DNA of 64,000 nucleotides, taken from Polytrichum commune. Taxonomy: Eukaryota > Streptophyta > Polytrichopsida > Polytrichales > Polytrichaceae. Under the pieces are notes generated by a model, which had not been told where the DNA came from, made no database searches, and saw only the letters and a program-made list of their open reading frames with translations. A program made the translations under genes and the position numbers. The stretch spans positions 18,744,527 through 18,808,526 of the forward strand of contig OX485808.1 in the NCBI GenBank assembly GCA_950295325.1, given 5' to 3'. Every line of letters begins with the position of its first letter. Positions within the stretch are counted from its first letter, which is position 1. Shown here piece by piece: positions 23,322 to 35,572 of this stretch.

Positions 23322-24138
23322 TGATGAGGACATCAATCTCCTTTAGTGGGGGAGAGACGCTAGTAGCACACTTAGCTTCGAGGTTAATTACTCCACAACA
23401 TTAACTTGTTCTTTGGCTTGAGGGAATAAAGTCCAAACTTTAGTGGTGCAAAGAGAAAAGTATGAGATGAGGTCCTAGTCTTGTACTTGTGCTTGGTTAA
23501 TGGAAGAGGGGGAATAGATATGCCAAACTAGGTTGGGTAAGCCGAGTAATTGGGGGCCATGGCTTGGAGGGGCCTTGGATAAAACCAAGAAACTTCTTAG
23601 TTGTGGGCTTGTCCGGGCGGGGACAAGGTGATGGCGCGTGCTCATAAAAGTGCTACCCGCGAGCTAATGAAAGTTGGCGCATGGGAGTCATGAACCCATG
23701 TCTCGAAAGAGCAAAGTGGGAACCGAGTCGGGCGGGACTTGGCATCACCCCCGTGCGATCGAGGCGTGGCTTAACAATGGAAAGCCATCTCGGAGTTGCA
23801 ACCGAGACAACTTAGTGGAAGCGTTGAGGTCTCGCCTAGATGTGTCACGTTAGGCTAGTGGAGCCTAACGGGGGAGGCCCCAAAGGAGGGGCAACCCAAG
23901 TGAGTCCTAAAGTAGGTGGGTCTAGTATAGGTTAGGTCCTTGGATGAGAGATCCAAGGTCGCTAACGGACCACCTAGGAACGACACCTTTGGGACTATGC
24001 CAAATTTGAAGATGCATTGTGGGGGTCGCGCCCTAAGGTAAACACAATGCCGCACCATAGAGGATGGCAACTTGAGAATTGGTGTGCCGACTACGAGTAT
24101 AGTCGATGAGGGCATCGACTCCGTTTGGTGGGGGTGAG

Positions 24139-25111
24139 TGTCGCGCACCTCTCCATGAGGAGTGCCCGAAACACCATGGGCACAAGGGGGACCCCGGAGT
24201 GACACCCGGGACTTGTGGCGCCGTTGGTGAGAGGGCCCAAGTGATCCTAGTGTGGGTGAGGGCCCCGGGCGTTGGGAACGCCTCCCACCCACGAAGACTA
24301 GGAGGCACAAGGGTAAGGCCATGAGCTATGCGTAGCTCATGGCGTGGTGATTCTAGAAAGCTCAAGAACACCTCAATCGGAGGTGTGAGCTAGGAGTTAT
24401 GGCCATTTGAGTGGGGTGCTGTCCCGGGACAGCGCCCTGGTACAGCAGTGCCTGGGAGTGATTCCCGGGACTGCCAAGGTTCAAACAGGCATAACTTCCT
24501 CAAGACTTGCCCGAATGGGCCAAGCGAGGAGTCCATCGGCATCTACGTGAAGCGTAGATGAGGATGGAGTGGTTGGTTGTTATGATCAGACATCATACAA
24601 GGAAGTTATGATGGTCTGAAGCTGCTAGTGGGTTCTAGGCCCAGCAGCTAAAGGAAAATGTCCACTTGGCCCCAACTCTTGGTAGAGAGACAAGAGGTTG
24701 GTTGACGGTGGGGTAGGGGCCCCGCGTGAAGTCCTAGAGGCTTATATGGGTGAGGTGGTGTGGCCTCACCCACCCGAGGCCGAACGGCAAGGCCTCCATG
24801 GGCTTTGGCCTATTGTGAGGCCATAGTTGCCTAGTATGGTTCGGGTTGTTGTAGTGTTGGTCCGGCAACGCGATGATCAACATAGGATTGGACTTCCATG
24901 GATGGAAGTCCACATTGGGGAAATGGGTTACCGATTAAGGGGTGAGTCCCGAAAGCAAAGTAGGAGGGTTGGTTCCCTCCTATGAACTATTGGTCCGGGG
25001 TAAGAGGAGCTAACCATTAGCATGGCGGAATGCGAAGGGTTAGCGACTCGTAACCTTTGCTAGAATTGAAAATTGGCAAGATTATTAAGGGACCTAGCAA
25101 GGGTTGCGACA
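24139..25111 (+). repeat. 3' LTR of copy C
   Basis: Complete 973-bp LTR preceded by the purine tract GGTGGGGGTGAG. The base after its end (25112) lies inside the integrase finger region of an opposite-strand copy. No matching target duplication for TATAT was found. Confidence 0.93.
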
Positions 25112-26983
25112 TATATCTTCTTTTATGCACGGCCAATGGTACCTCCTTGACACCATTCTACGGCGGTTTTTTCTTTCTCCTCTATGGCCGGCAATAAGAC
25201 TATCATATTCCTCCTTCAAAACCGATAGCCTCAACTTGCCTTGTGACACATATACCCGACTTTGCTTGCATTTGAACAATCCGTCCACCAACTTAACCTC
25301 GTTAAGCACCTTGCTCTTGCGAAGCTCACCTAAAAGCATTTGTGCTTTGGGGTAGTAAATTTACCCCTCCCGTATCTTGCATCACAAGTTTCCTTCACCG
25401 GCACACATTAGCCACAAGGTTTGGATGGTTCTCATTGCTTGGAACTCTTCCGGTCTACTTCGCGCATCCGGCACCACATTTCCACGGTCCGGTTTGTGGA
25501 TCAAATCCACCTTCATAAGCGCCAAACTATCATGCCACCGCAATGACTTGGCGCTCACTTGCGCTTGAATGTCAAAATTCTTTTAGGACACATTGTCCAT
25601 GTAGACCTTTGCTTTGTGCAACCCCAAATAGTGTCGCCACATCTTCAAGCAATGCACTACGGCAAAGAAATTCTTTGTCATGAGTTGGTTGTCTTCTTTG
25701 ACAACCATCGAGCTTCATGCTCCCATATGCAATGGCCCTCCAATTACACATAATCCACCATTGGCAAAGTCGCTCACCCCCGTATGCACCTCAAAAGGTT
25801 TGTCAAGCTCCGCGAACTTGAGCACGGGCGTCTAAGAACACTTGCTCTCAAGCTCCCCAAAGACTTGGTGGCAAGGCTCATCCCACTCTTGGGATAGCCA
25901 TTTCTTCCACAAGTCGGATAAGGTCGGATAACCATCAAGCTTAACGCTCTCATATGCAATGGCCATCCATCTTACGTTAACCATCCGCCAATGGCAAAGT
26001 CACTCGCCCCCCCCCCCCCCCCCGTATGCACCTCAAAAGGTTTGTCAAGCTCCGCGAACTTGAACACGGGTGGCAAAGGCAACTTTGTATTAAGCTCCCC
26101 AAAGATTTTGGGGCAAGGCTCATCCCACTCTTGAGATAGCCATTTCTTTCACAAGTCGCACAAGGTTTGACAACCTTTAAGCTTAATGGTCCCATATGCA
26201 ATGGGTATCCATCTCGGATCAACATCCGCCAATGGTAAAGTTACTCGCCCCCGTATGCACCTCAAAAGGTTTGTCAAATTTCGCAAACTTGAGCATGGGC
26301 GGCGAAAAGAACTTCGTCTTAAGCTCCTTAAAGACTTGGTGGCAAGGCTCATCCCACTTTTGGGATAGCCATTTCTTGCATAAGTTGGACAAGGTCGGAC
26401 AACCATCGAGCTTCATGCTCTTATATACAATGGCCATCCATTTTGCCTCAACATCCGCCAATGCTAAAGTCACTCGCCCCCGTATGCACCTCAAAAGGTT
26501 TGTCAAAGTCCGCGAACTTAAGCACGGGCGGCGAAGAGAACTTGTTTTTGAGCCCCCAAAGGCTTGGTGACAAGGCTCATCCCACTCTTGGGATAGCCAT
26601 TTTCCTCAATAAGTTGAATAAGGTCCTAGCAACCTTAGAAAACTCTCGAATGAAGTTGTGGTACTAATTGGCTAGGCCAACAAATGACCTAAGCCCCTTT
26701 TTGAATGAAGGGCCAATTCTCCTTTTGGATTGCCTTGACATTCTTCATGTTCGTCCACCAACTTCCTTTGTCACCACATACCTTAAGAACTCAATCTCTC
26801 GTTGAGCAAAGTTATTTTTCATTCCTTGGCGGTAATTTTTTTTTGGACAACACATTGGTGAATACATCCTTGTATCTCACCAACATCTCACCAATGTGGT
26901 TTGGGGGAGGCCCATCTTTCCTAGCCTCCCCATACGTTCCTTGGAGTTGCTCCAATTGAACCACGACCATTATGTTTTTTTTT
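25112..26983 (-). pseudogene. pol remnant of copy D, integrase catalytic core missing
   Basis: Starts inside the integrase finger (IAGHRGERKN type), so the DDE core, chromodomain and 3' LTR are absent. RNase H segment in four tandem units (CTCATCCCACTC-type motifs at about 25881, 26119, 26349, 26577). RT stub junction near 26819. Confidence 0.82.
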
Positions 26984-28316
26984 TTAAAAAAAAAAAACAA
27001 TTCGGTCCATTAAGACCAAATTCAACTTAGGTCCTCCTACCATAGGAGTCATTGTTAATTTGAACTTCAATTCTTTGCCATTATGACACATCATAATGCA
27101 CCGCAAGCACACCGGCTTGCACCTCACATCTATCATGTGAGTTACAAAGAAGGTGGCCTTCACAATGACATGCATTTCATCTATTTCACATGGTGTGAAA
27201 TAGTGACAAAATTCCAATGTCTCACATTGAAAGGTTACATGCATCGCGGCCTCCTTTGTCTCATGCGGTTTGCCCTTTCCAAACCGCACCTTGGTGGGCT
27301 TCACCACTCTACCAATCGGCAAACCCCAACTCCCTTGTGAGCTTTGGGGTCATGAAAGAATGCCTTAACTCTTTATCAATACATGAGACATTTCTCCCAT
27401 TCATTTGAGCCTCAAGGTACAAAATACTTGGCCTCGGCTTTAGGCTACTAGCCTTGGCCACAAAGCCATCGTCCAACATTTGGTGCTCGGCAACTTGGCT
27501 TGGCTTGGTCCGCAAAGCAAACTTTAAACATTTCATCCGCGGGACAAATTGGTTTGGTGCCACAAAACAAATTTCTAATAATTTGTCCGCAAAACAAACA
27601 TGTTTTGCCTTGGTAGCACAAAGCCACCTTCCCACACTCCGTCCGCGGCACCAACATGTTTTGCCTAAGTAAAATGGACCAAACAATTTGCACTCATTTC
27701 TTTGGGACCTACTTTGGCTAAAGCCACTTGTCGTGATGCGCCGCCCAACTTCTCTTTGGGACCATCGGCTTCAATGCTCTTGCAAACTTGATGGTCCCCA
27801 CCATGTCCTCAAGAAGCCTTGGGGACTTAAACAAGGCATCCATCACCCGCTTTTAAAACCCCACCTAAAAGGATGCATTTCTTAGAAAGCTCGTCCGTTT
27901 TAGGTGTATCCTTCATTTGTGCGTTTGAATAGCGCACATAGGCCTTAAGAGGCCCCGGGTGCCTCATTAGCACCAAAATCATTCCAACATCAATACCTTC
28001 CAAACATTTCGAATTGGAATTTCAATCCAACCTTAATGCCCTCCAAGGTTTTGGGTGCTTTCGGTATTCTAGGCCCCAAATGTTTTTTGAGGTTTGCAGG
28101 AGCCCTTTCCAAAGCACTCCTCCATTTTCCTTACCAAATCCACCCTCATGCCCACCATTGTCATTAGAACCAATGGTATGGTCAAATTCCACTTGCACAT
28201 GATCCTTGTTCCAATTTGAGCCTCACAACCTTTTGGAAACCCCGGGCTCACCATCACAACCCGCATTTTTTATAGCCATATTTCCCTCAAAGTGTGAGCT
28301 CAAAAGTTGGAACCCT
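26984..28316 (-). pseudogene. gag/protease remnant of copy D
   Basis: Protease/linker frame 26984-27322, then gag frames 27309-27693 with about three units of the 56-bp repeat, then 28069-28266 (MRVDLVRKMEECFGKG). A T-run/A-run near 26974-26998 marks slippage. Confidence 0.6.
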
Positions 28317-28328
28317 GCTCTGATACCA
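28317..28328 (-). promoter_or_regulatory. Primer binding site, initiator-Met tRNA (copy D)
   Basis: Plus-strand GCTCTGATACCA, 2 nt from the LTR at 28331. Confidence 0.9.
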
Positions 28329-28330
28329 AG

Positions 28331-29305
28331 TGTCGCAACCCTTGCTAAGCCCCTTAGCAATCTTGCCAATTTTCAATTCTAGCAAAGGTTACGAGCGCTA
28401 ACCATTCGCATTCCGCCATGCTAATGGTTAGCTCCTCCTACCCCGGACCTTATAGTTCATAGGAGGGAACCAACCCTCCTACTTTGCTTTAGGGACTCAC
28501 CCCTTAATCGGTAACCCATTTCCCCAATGTGGACTTCCATCCATGGAAGTCCAATCCCATGTTGATCATCGCGTTGCTGGAGCAACACTACAACAACCCG
28601 AACCATACTAGGCAACTATGGCCCCACAATGGGCCAATGCCCATGGAGGCCGTGCCGTTCGGCCTCGGGTGGGTGAGGCCACACCACCTCACCCATATAA
28701 GCCTCTAGGACTTCACGCGGGGCCCCTACCCCACCGTCAACCAACCTCTTGTCTCTCTACCAAGAGTTGGGGCCAAGTGGACATTTTCCCTTAGCTACTG
28801 GGCCTAGAACCCCCCCCAGCAGCTTCAGACCATCATAACTTCCTTGTATGATGTCTGATCATCACAACCAACCACTCCATCCTCATCTACGCTTCACGTA
28901 GATGCCGATGGACTCCTCGCTTGCCCCATTCGGACAAGTCTTGAGGAAGTTATGCCTGTTTGAACCTTGGCAGTCCCGGGAATCACTCCCAGGCACTGCT
29001 GTACCTGGGCGCTGTCCCAGGACAGCACCCCACTCAAATAGCCATAACTCCTAGCTCACACCTCCGATTGAGGTGATCTTGAGCATTCTAGAATCACCAC
29101 GCCATGAGCTACGCATAGCTCATGGCCTCACCCTCATGCCTCCTAGTCTTCGTGGGTGGGAGGCGTTCCCAACGCCCGGGGCCCTCACCCACACTAGGAT
29201 CACTTGGGCCCTCTCACCAACGGCGCCACAAGTCCCGGGTGTCACTCCGGGGTCCCCCTTGTGCCCATGGTGTTTCGGGCACTCCTCATGGAGAGGTGCG
29301 CGACA
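28331..29305 (-). repeat. LTR between copies D and E
   Basis: 975 bp. It shares private variants with the LTR at 34598-35572, such as CTGTCCCAGGACAG instead of CCCGGG and AAATAGCCATAAC, and looks nearly identical to it. Confidence 0.94.
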
Positions 29306-30106
29306 CTCACCCCCACCAAACGGAGTCGATGCCCTCATCGACTATACTCGTAGTCGGCACACCAATTCTCAAGTTGCCATCCTCTATGGTGCGGCATTGT
29401 GTTTACCTTAGGGCGCGACCCCCACAATGCATCTTCAAATTTGGCATAGTCCCAAAGGTGTCGTTCCTAGGTGGTCCGTTAGCGACTTTGGATCTCTCAT
29501 CCAAGGACCTAACCTATACTAGACCCACCTACTTCGGGACTCACTTGGGTTGCCCCTCCTTTGGGGCCCCCCCCGTTAGGCTCCACTAGCCTAACGTGAC
29601 ACATCTAGGCGAGACCTCAACGCTTCCACTAAGTTGTCTCGGTTGCAACTCCGAGATGGCTTTCCATTGTTAAGCCACGCCTCGATCGCACGGGGGTGAT
29701 GCCAAGTCCCGCCCGACTCGGTTCCCACTTTGCTCTTTCGAGACATGGGTTCATGACTCCCATGCGCCAACTCTCATTAGCTCGTGGGTAGCACTTTTAT
29801 GAGCACGCGCCATCACCTTGTCCCCGCCCGGACAAGCCCACAACTAAGAAGTTTCTTGGTTTTATCCAAGGCCCCTCCAAGCCATGGCCCCAATTACTTG
29901 GCTTACCCAACCTAGTTTGGCATGTCTATTCCCCCTCTTCCATTAACCAAGCACAAGTACAAGACTAGGACCTCATCTCATACTTTTCTCTTTGCACCAC
30001 TAAAGTTTGGACTTTATTCCCTCAAGCCAAAGAACAAGTGCATGTTGTGGCATAATTAACCTCGAAGCTAAGTGTGCTACTAGCGTCTCTCCCCCACTAA
30101 AGGAGA
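29306..30106 (-). other. Non-coding 3' region of copy E
   Basis: Purine tract (CTCACCCCCACC on the plus strand) at the LTR edge, then sequence without frames conserved among copies. The apparent 155-codon frame 29122-29589 spans LTR and non-coding DNA and is not believed. Confidence 0.65.
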
Positions 30107-33100
30107 TTGATGTCCTCATCAATGCCTACGCTTCATTTTATTGGAATCCTTAGCCTTAGTTTCTTCAAAGTGCTTCACCTATTCATTGGTGTTCACCATG
30201 TCTCTTGCCGCCACCCAAGCGGTTTCTTTTTCATGGTATCCTCACCATTTCACCAAGTACTCTTTTGTACATTTTTTTCATTTTCACTTGGGCTTCCTAC
30301 ACTTGAAGGTGCCCTCCTACCTCATGTTCCAAATGACCTCCACAAGGTCGGGAGGTGGCCTAATCACTTGCTTGTGATCGGGCCACAAGGTGTCGTCCTA
30401 AAATGACTTTCGTATTGAGACATGAAATGTCGGATGCACTTTGATCTCCGGCGGTAATTCCAACTTATATATGTCCTTGACCACTTGTTCCACAATGGGA
30501 AACGGATCTCCAATTTTGGACATGAACTTTGGAGTGAGGCCTTCCAGCTAAGTGAAGTTGTTCACATTCAACAACACCTTTTGGCCCACCTCATTCTCCA
30601 CTTCGCGTCTTCCGGCATTGACTTGCACTCCGTAGCACCTTCGGGCTTTCTCCACCAACAACTTGGTCATCTCTAAGACTTGTTCACCATCCTTGGCCAA
30701 GTCCTCACCATCTTGGTTGAACTCTAGTGTTGAATGTGCCCCCTCGAGAGCTAGGTTAATAGGTTGGAGCGCATCCACTCCATAAGCCACCACCAAAGAC
30801 CACCCCTTGGTAGCCAAGTGCGTGGCTACATTGCAATTACACTCCGCTCGACCCACATAGTCCGCCCAATCTCCTTGGTCCGCCCCCACCAAGTTCCTCA
30901 AGTATTGCTTCAAGACTCCATTCACACGTTCCGATTTCCCATTCATTTGGGAATGCAAGGTCGTGCTAAACCTTAGTTTCATTCCGACCTCCTTAGAGAA
31001 ATGCATTGAAAATGCACTTGTGAACTTTGGATCTTGATCCCACACAATCACTCTTGGCAACCCGTGGTGCCTCAACCATCCTTTGAGAAAAGGCTATGCG
31101 GTCTCCAACGCGGTGGCGGTTCCCACAATCGGCACCATGTGTGCCCACTTGGCAAACCGCTCTACCATCAACAAGATGGCATCATACCCATGTGACTCCG
31201 GCAAACTTGTGATCAAGTCCATGCACATACCATGCCATGGCGCCAACGGGATAGGCAACGGTTGCAAGAAGCCGCCTTGCTTTTGGTAAGAGGCTCGGTT
31301 CACTTTGCACTTTGATTCAAGCCTTCACAAAGTGGGCTATATCTTCCTTTATGCACCGCCAATGGTACCTCCATGACACCATTCTATGGCGGTTTTTTCT
31401 TTCTCCTCTAAGGCCGGCAATAGGACTATCAAATTCTTCCTTCAAAACCGATAGCCTCAACTTGCCTTGTGGCACATACACCCAACTTTGCTTGCACTTG
31501 AACAATCCGTCCACCAACTTAACCTCTTTGAGCACCTTGCTCTTGCGAAGTTCACCTAAAAGTTTTTGTGCTTTTGGGGTAGTTAATTTACCCCTCCCGT
31601 ATCTTGCATCAGAAGTTTCCTTTGCTGGCACACATTAGCCACAAGGTTTGGATGGTTCTCATTGCTTGGAACTCATCCGGTCTACTTCGCGCATCCGGCA
31701 CCACATTTCCACGGTCCGGTTTGTGGATCAAATCCACCTTCATAAGCGCCAAACTATCATGCCACCGCAATGACTTGGCGCTTACTTGCGCTTGAATGTC
31801 AAAATACTTTTAGGACACATTGTCCATGTAGACCTTTGCTTTGTGCGACCCCAAATAGTGTCGCCACATCTTCAAGCAATGCACTACGACAAAGAAGTTC
31901 TTTGTCATGAGTTGGTTGTCTTCTTTGACAACCATCGAGCTTCATGCTCCCATATGCAATGGCCATCCATCTTACATCAACAATCCGCCATTGGCAAAGT
32001 TAATCAACCCCGTATGCACCTCAAAAGGTTTGTCAAGCTCTGCGAACTTGAGCACGGGCGTCTAAGAACACTTGCTCTCAAGCTCCCCAAAGACTTGGTG
32101 GCAAGGCTCATCCCACTCTTGGGATAGCCATTTCTTTCACAAGTCGGATAAGGTCGGATAACCATCAAGCTTAACGCTCTCATATGCAATGGCCATCCAT
32201 CTTACATTAACCATCCGCCAATGGCAAAGTCACTCGCCACCCCGTATTCACCTCAAAAGGTTTGTCAAGCTCCGCGAACTTGAACACGGGTGGCAAAGAC
32301 AACTTTGTATTAAGCTCCCCAAAGACTTTGGGGGCAAGGCTCATCCCACTCTTAAGATAGCCATTTCTTTCATAAGTCGCACAAGGTTTGACAAACTTTA
32401 AGCTTAATGCTCCCATATGCAATGGGCATCCATCTTGGATCAACATCCGCCAATGGTAAAGTCACTCGCCCCCGTATGCATCTCAAAAGGTTTGTCAAAT
32501 TTCGCAAACTTGAGCACGGGCGGCGAAGAGAGCTTGCTCTTAAGCTCCTCAAAGACTTGGTAACAAGGCTCATCCCACTCTTGGGATAGCCATTTCTTGC
32601 ACAAGTTGGACAAGGTCGGACAACCATCGAGTTTCATGCTCTTATATGCAAAGGGCATCCATTTTGCCTCAACATCCGCCAATGCTAAAGTCACTTGCCC
32701 CCGTATGCACCTCAAAGGTTTGTCAAACTCCACGAACTTGAGCACGGGTGGCGAAGAGAACTTGGTCTTAAGCTCCCCAAAAGGCTTGGTGGCAAGGCTC
32801 ATCCCACTCTTGGGATAACCATTTCTTGCACAAGCCGTACAAGGTTCGACAACCATGGAGCTTAATGCTCCCATAAGCAATGGTTATCCATCTTGGACCA
32901 ACATCCGCCGATGGTAAAGTCCTTCGTTTCCATGTGCATCTCAAAATGCTTGTGAAAGCTCGGGAACTTAACCACATCTTGTGAAGGAAACTTGCTCTTG
33001 AGCTCCCCAAAGGCTTGGTGACAAGGCTCATCCCACTCTTGGGATAGCCATTTTTCCAACAAGTTGACTAAGGTCCTAGCAACCTTAGAAACACCTCGAA

Positions 33101-33500
33101 TGAAGTGGTGGTAGTAGTTGGCTAGGCCAACAAATGACCTTAGCCCTTCTCTTGAGTCAAGGGCCAATTCTCCTCTTGGATTGCCTTGACATTTGTCATG
33201 TTCATCCACCAACTTCCTTTGTCATCACATACCTCAAGAACTCAATCTCTCGTTGAGCAAGTTTTTTTTTTTTTTTTTTTTTCCCAATCGTTGGCGGTAA
33301 CATTTTGGACAACTCATTGGTGAATACATCCTTGTACCTCACCAACATCCCACCAATGTGGTTTTGGGGAGGCCTATCTTTCCTAGCCTCCCCATGAGTT
33401 CCTTGGAGTTGCTCCAATTGAACCACGACCATTATAATTATGTTTTTCCGTTTATTCATTTGGTCCATTAAGACCAAATTCGAATTGGTTCCTCCTACCA
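30107..33500 (-). pseudogene. pol remnant of copy E
   Basis: Chromodomain-like tail (about 30420-30107), integrase (DDE core frame 30548-31075; stop at 31094-31096; finger and linker 31317-31631), RNase H in five units (about 32108-33040) and RT stub (about 33120-33400). The RT junction near 33285 has a run of about 20 T where other copies read CACTCCTTGG. The innermost RNase H unit reads HMETKDF at the catalytic Asp position. Confidence 0.85.
32004..33080 (-). repeat. ~230-bp RNase H segment, five tandem units (copy E)
   Basis: CTCATCCCACTCTT-type motifs at about 32108, 32340, 32570, 32797 and 33028, spacing 227-232. This is the highest count in the window. Confidence 0.88.
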
Positions 33501-33512
33501 TAGGAGTCCTTG

Positions 33513-34560
33513 TCAATTTGTAGTGCAATTCTTTGCCATCAAGACATCACAAATGCACCGCAAGCTCACCGGCTTGCACCTCACATCTATCATGTGAGTT
33601 CCAAAGAAGGCGGCCTTCACAATGACATGCATTTCATCTATTTCACATGGTGTGAAATTTTGACAAAAATCCAATGTCCCACATTGAAAAGTTACATGCA
33701 TCGCGGCCTCCTTTGTTTCATGCGGTTCGCCCTTTCCAAACCGCACCTTGGTGGGCTTGCCCGCTCTATCAATCGGCAAGCCCCAACTCCCTTGCGAGTT
33801 TTGGGCTCAAGAAGGAATGGTAGCCTCTTTATCAACCCATGAGACATTTGTCCCATTCATTTGAGCCTCAAAGTACAAAAGACTTGGCCTCGGCTTGAGG
33901 CTACTAGCCTTGGCCACAATGCCATCATCTTACATTCGGTCCGCGGCATAAGTATTATTTGGCGTGGTACCTATCTCCCCTCAACGTCCATTGTTGTAAG
34001 GCACCACCAAATTTCTTATTGGGGTCATCGGCCTTAATGCTCGTTGCAATTTTGATGATCCCCGCCACAACCTCAATAAACTTTTGGAAATTTGAACTTG
34101 GTATTCACCACCCGCTTTTGAAACCCCACCTAAAACGATGTACTTCTTAGAAAACTCGTTCATCTAAGATGCACAATTCATTTGGGTGTGAAATTCGCGC
34201 ATATACGCCTTAAGAGGCCCGCACGCCTCATTTCCACCAAATTCATTCCAACATCATCAATATCTTCCAAGCATTTCGAATTGGAATTTCAATCCAACAT
34301 TAATGCCCTCCAAGGTTTTGGGTGCATTCGGTATTCTAGGCCCCAAATGCTTTTTTGAGGTGTGCGGGAGCCCTTTCAAAGGACTCCACCAATTACCTTA
34401 CCGAATCCACCATCATGCCCACCATTGTCATTAGAACCAATGCTATGGTCAAATTCCCTTTACACATGATCTTTGTTCCACTTTGAGCCTCACAACCTTT
34501 TGGAAACCCCGGGCTAACCATAATAACCCTCACGTTTGATAGCCATGTCTCCCTCAAAGT
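33513..34560 (-). pseudogene. gag/protease remnant of copy E
   Basis: Protease/linker frame 33513-33779, then gag fragments to about 34560. As in copy A, the 56-bp repeat has been lost (junction near 33945). Confidence 0.6.
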
Positions 34561-34583
34561 GCTAGCTCAAATATTGGAACCCT

Positions 34584-34595
34584 GCTCTGATACCA
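34584..34595 (-). promoter_or_regulatory. Primer binding site, initiator-Met tRNA (copy E)
   Basis: Plus-strand GCTCTGATACCA, 2 nt from the LTR at 34598. Confidence 0.92.
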
Positions 34596-34597
34596 AG

Positions 34598-35572
34598 TGT
34601 CGCAACCCTTGCTAAGCCCCTTAGCAATCTTGCCAATTTTCAATTCTAGCAAAGGTTACGAGCGCTAACCATTCGCATTCCGCCATGCTAATGGTTAGCT
34701 CCTCCTACCCCGGACCTTATAGTTCATAGGAGGGAACCAACCCTCCTACTTTGCTTTAGGGACTCACCCCTTAATCGGTAACCCATTTCCCCAATGTGGA
34801 CTTCCATCCATGGAAGTCCAATCCCATGTTGATCATCGCGTTGCTGGAGCAACACTACAACAACCCGAACCATACTAGGCAACTATGGCCCCACAATGGG
34901 CCAATGCCCATGGAGGCCGTGCCGTTCGGCCTCGGGTGGGTGAGGCCACACCACCTCACCCATATAAGCCTCTAGGACTCTACACGGAGCCCCTACCCCA
35001 CCGCCAACCAACCTCTTGTCTCTCTACCAAGAGTTGGGGCCAAGTGGACATTTTCCCTTAGCTACTGGGCCTAGAACCCCCCCCAGCAGCTTCAGACCAT
35101 CATAACTTCCTTGTATGATGTCTGATCATCACAACCAACCACTCCATCCTCATCTACGCTTCACGTAGATGCCGATGGACTCCTCGCTTGCCCCATTCGG
35201 ACAAGTCTTGAGGAAGTTATGCCTGTTTGAACCTTGGCAGTCCCGGGAATCACTCCCAGGCACTGCTGTACCTGGGCGCTGTCCCAGGACAGCACCCCAC
35301 TCAAATAGCCATAACTCCTAGCTCACACCTCCGATTGAGGTGATCTTGAGCATTCTAGAATCACCACGCCATGAGCTACGCATAGCTCATGGCCTCACCC
35401 TCATGCCTCCTAGTCTTTGTGGGTGGGAGGCGTTCCCAACGCCCGGGGCCCTCACCCACACTAGGATCACTTGGGCCCTCTCACCAACGGCGCCACAAGT
35501 CCCGGGTGTCACTCCGGGGTCCCCCTTGTGCCCATGGTGTTTCGGGCACTCCTCATGGAGAGGTGCGCGACA
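34598..35572 (-). repeat. 5' LTR of copy E
   Basis: 975 bp, near-identical to 28331-29305. Its right side (TCTAG...) is the middle of the integrase gene of copy F. Confidence 0.94.

Larger units (their letters stand above)
11496..25111 (+). mobile_element. Plus-strand tandem array of the chromovirus family (copies B and C sharing LTRs)
   Basis: Order: 3' fragment starting inside the chromodomain (11496-12108); junction where an LTR is missing; internal region B (12109-17146); LTR (17147-18119); internal region C (18120-24138), interrupted by a solo LTR (18688-19663); LTR (24139-25111). Adjacent copies share a single LTR, the product expected from unequal recombination between LTRs. At 25112 the sequence switches to the opposite-strand array. 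Confidence 0.85.

Noticed and set aside
29122..29589. 155-codon frame and equivalents at 537, 16863, 17041, 23855 and 24033
   Set aside because: These lie in LTR plus non-coding element DNA, recur in two frames and on both strands at every LTR, and have no domain; GC-rich sequence keeps them open.
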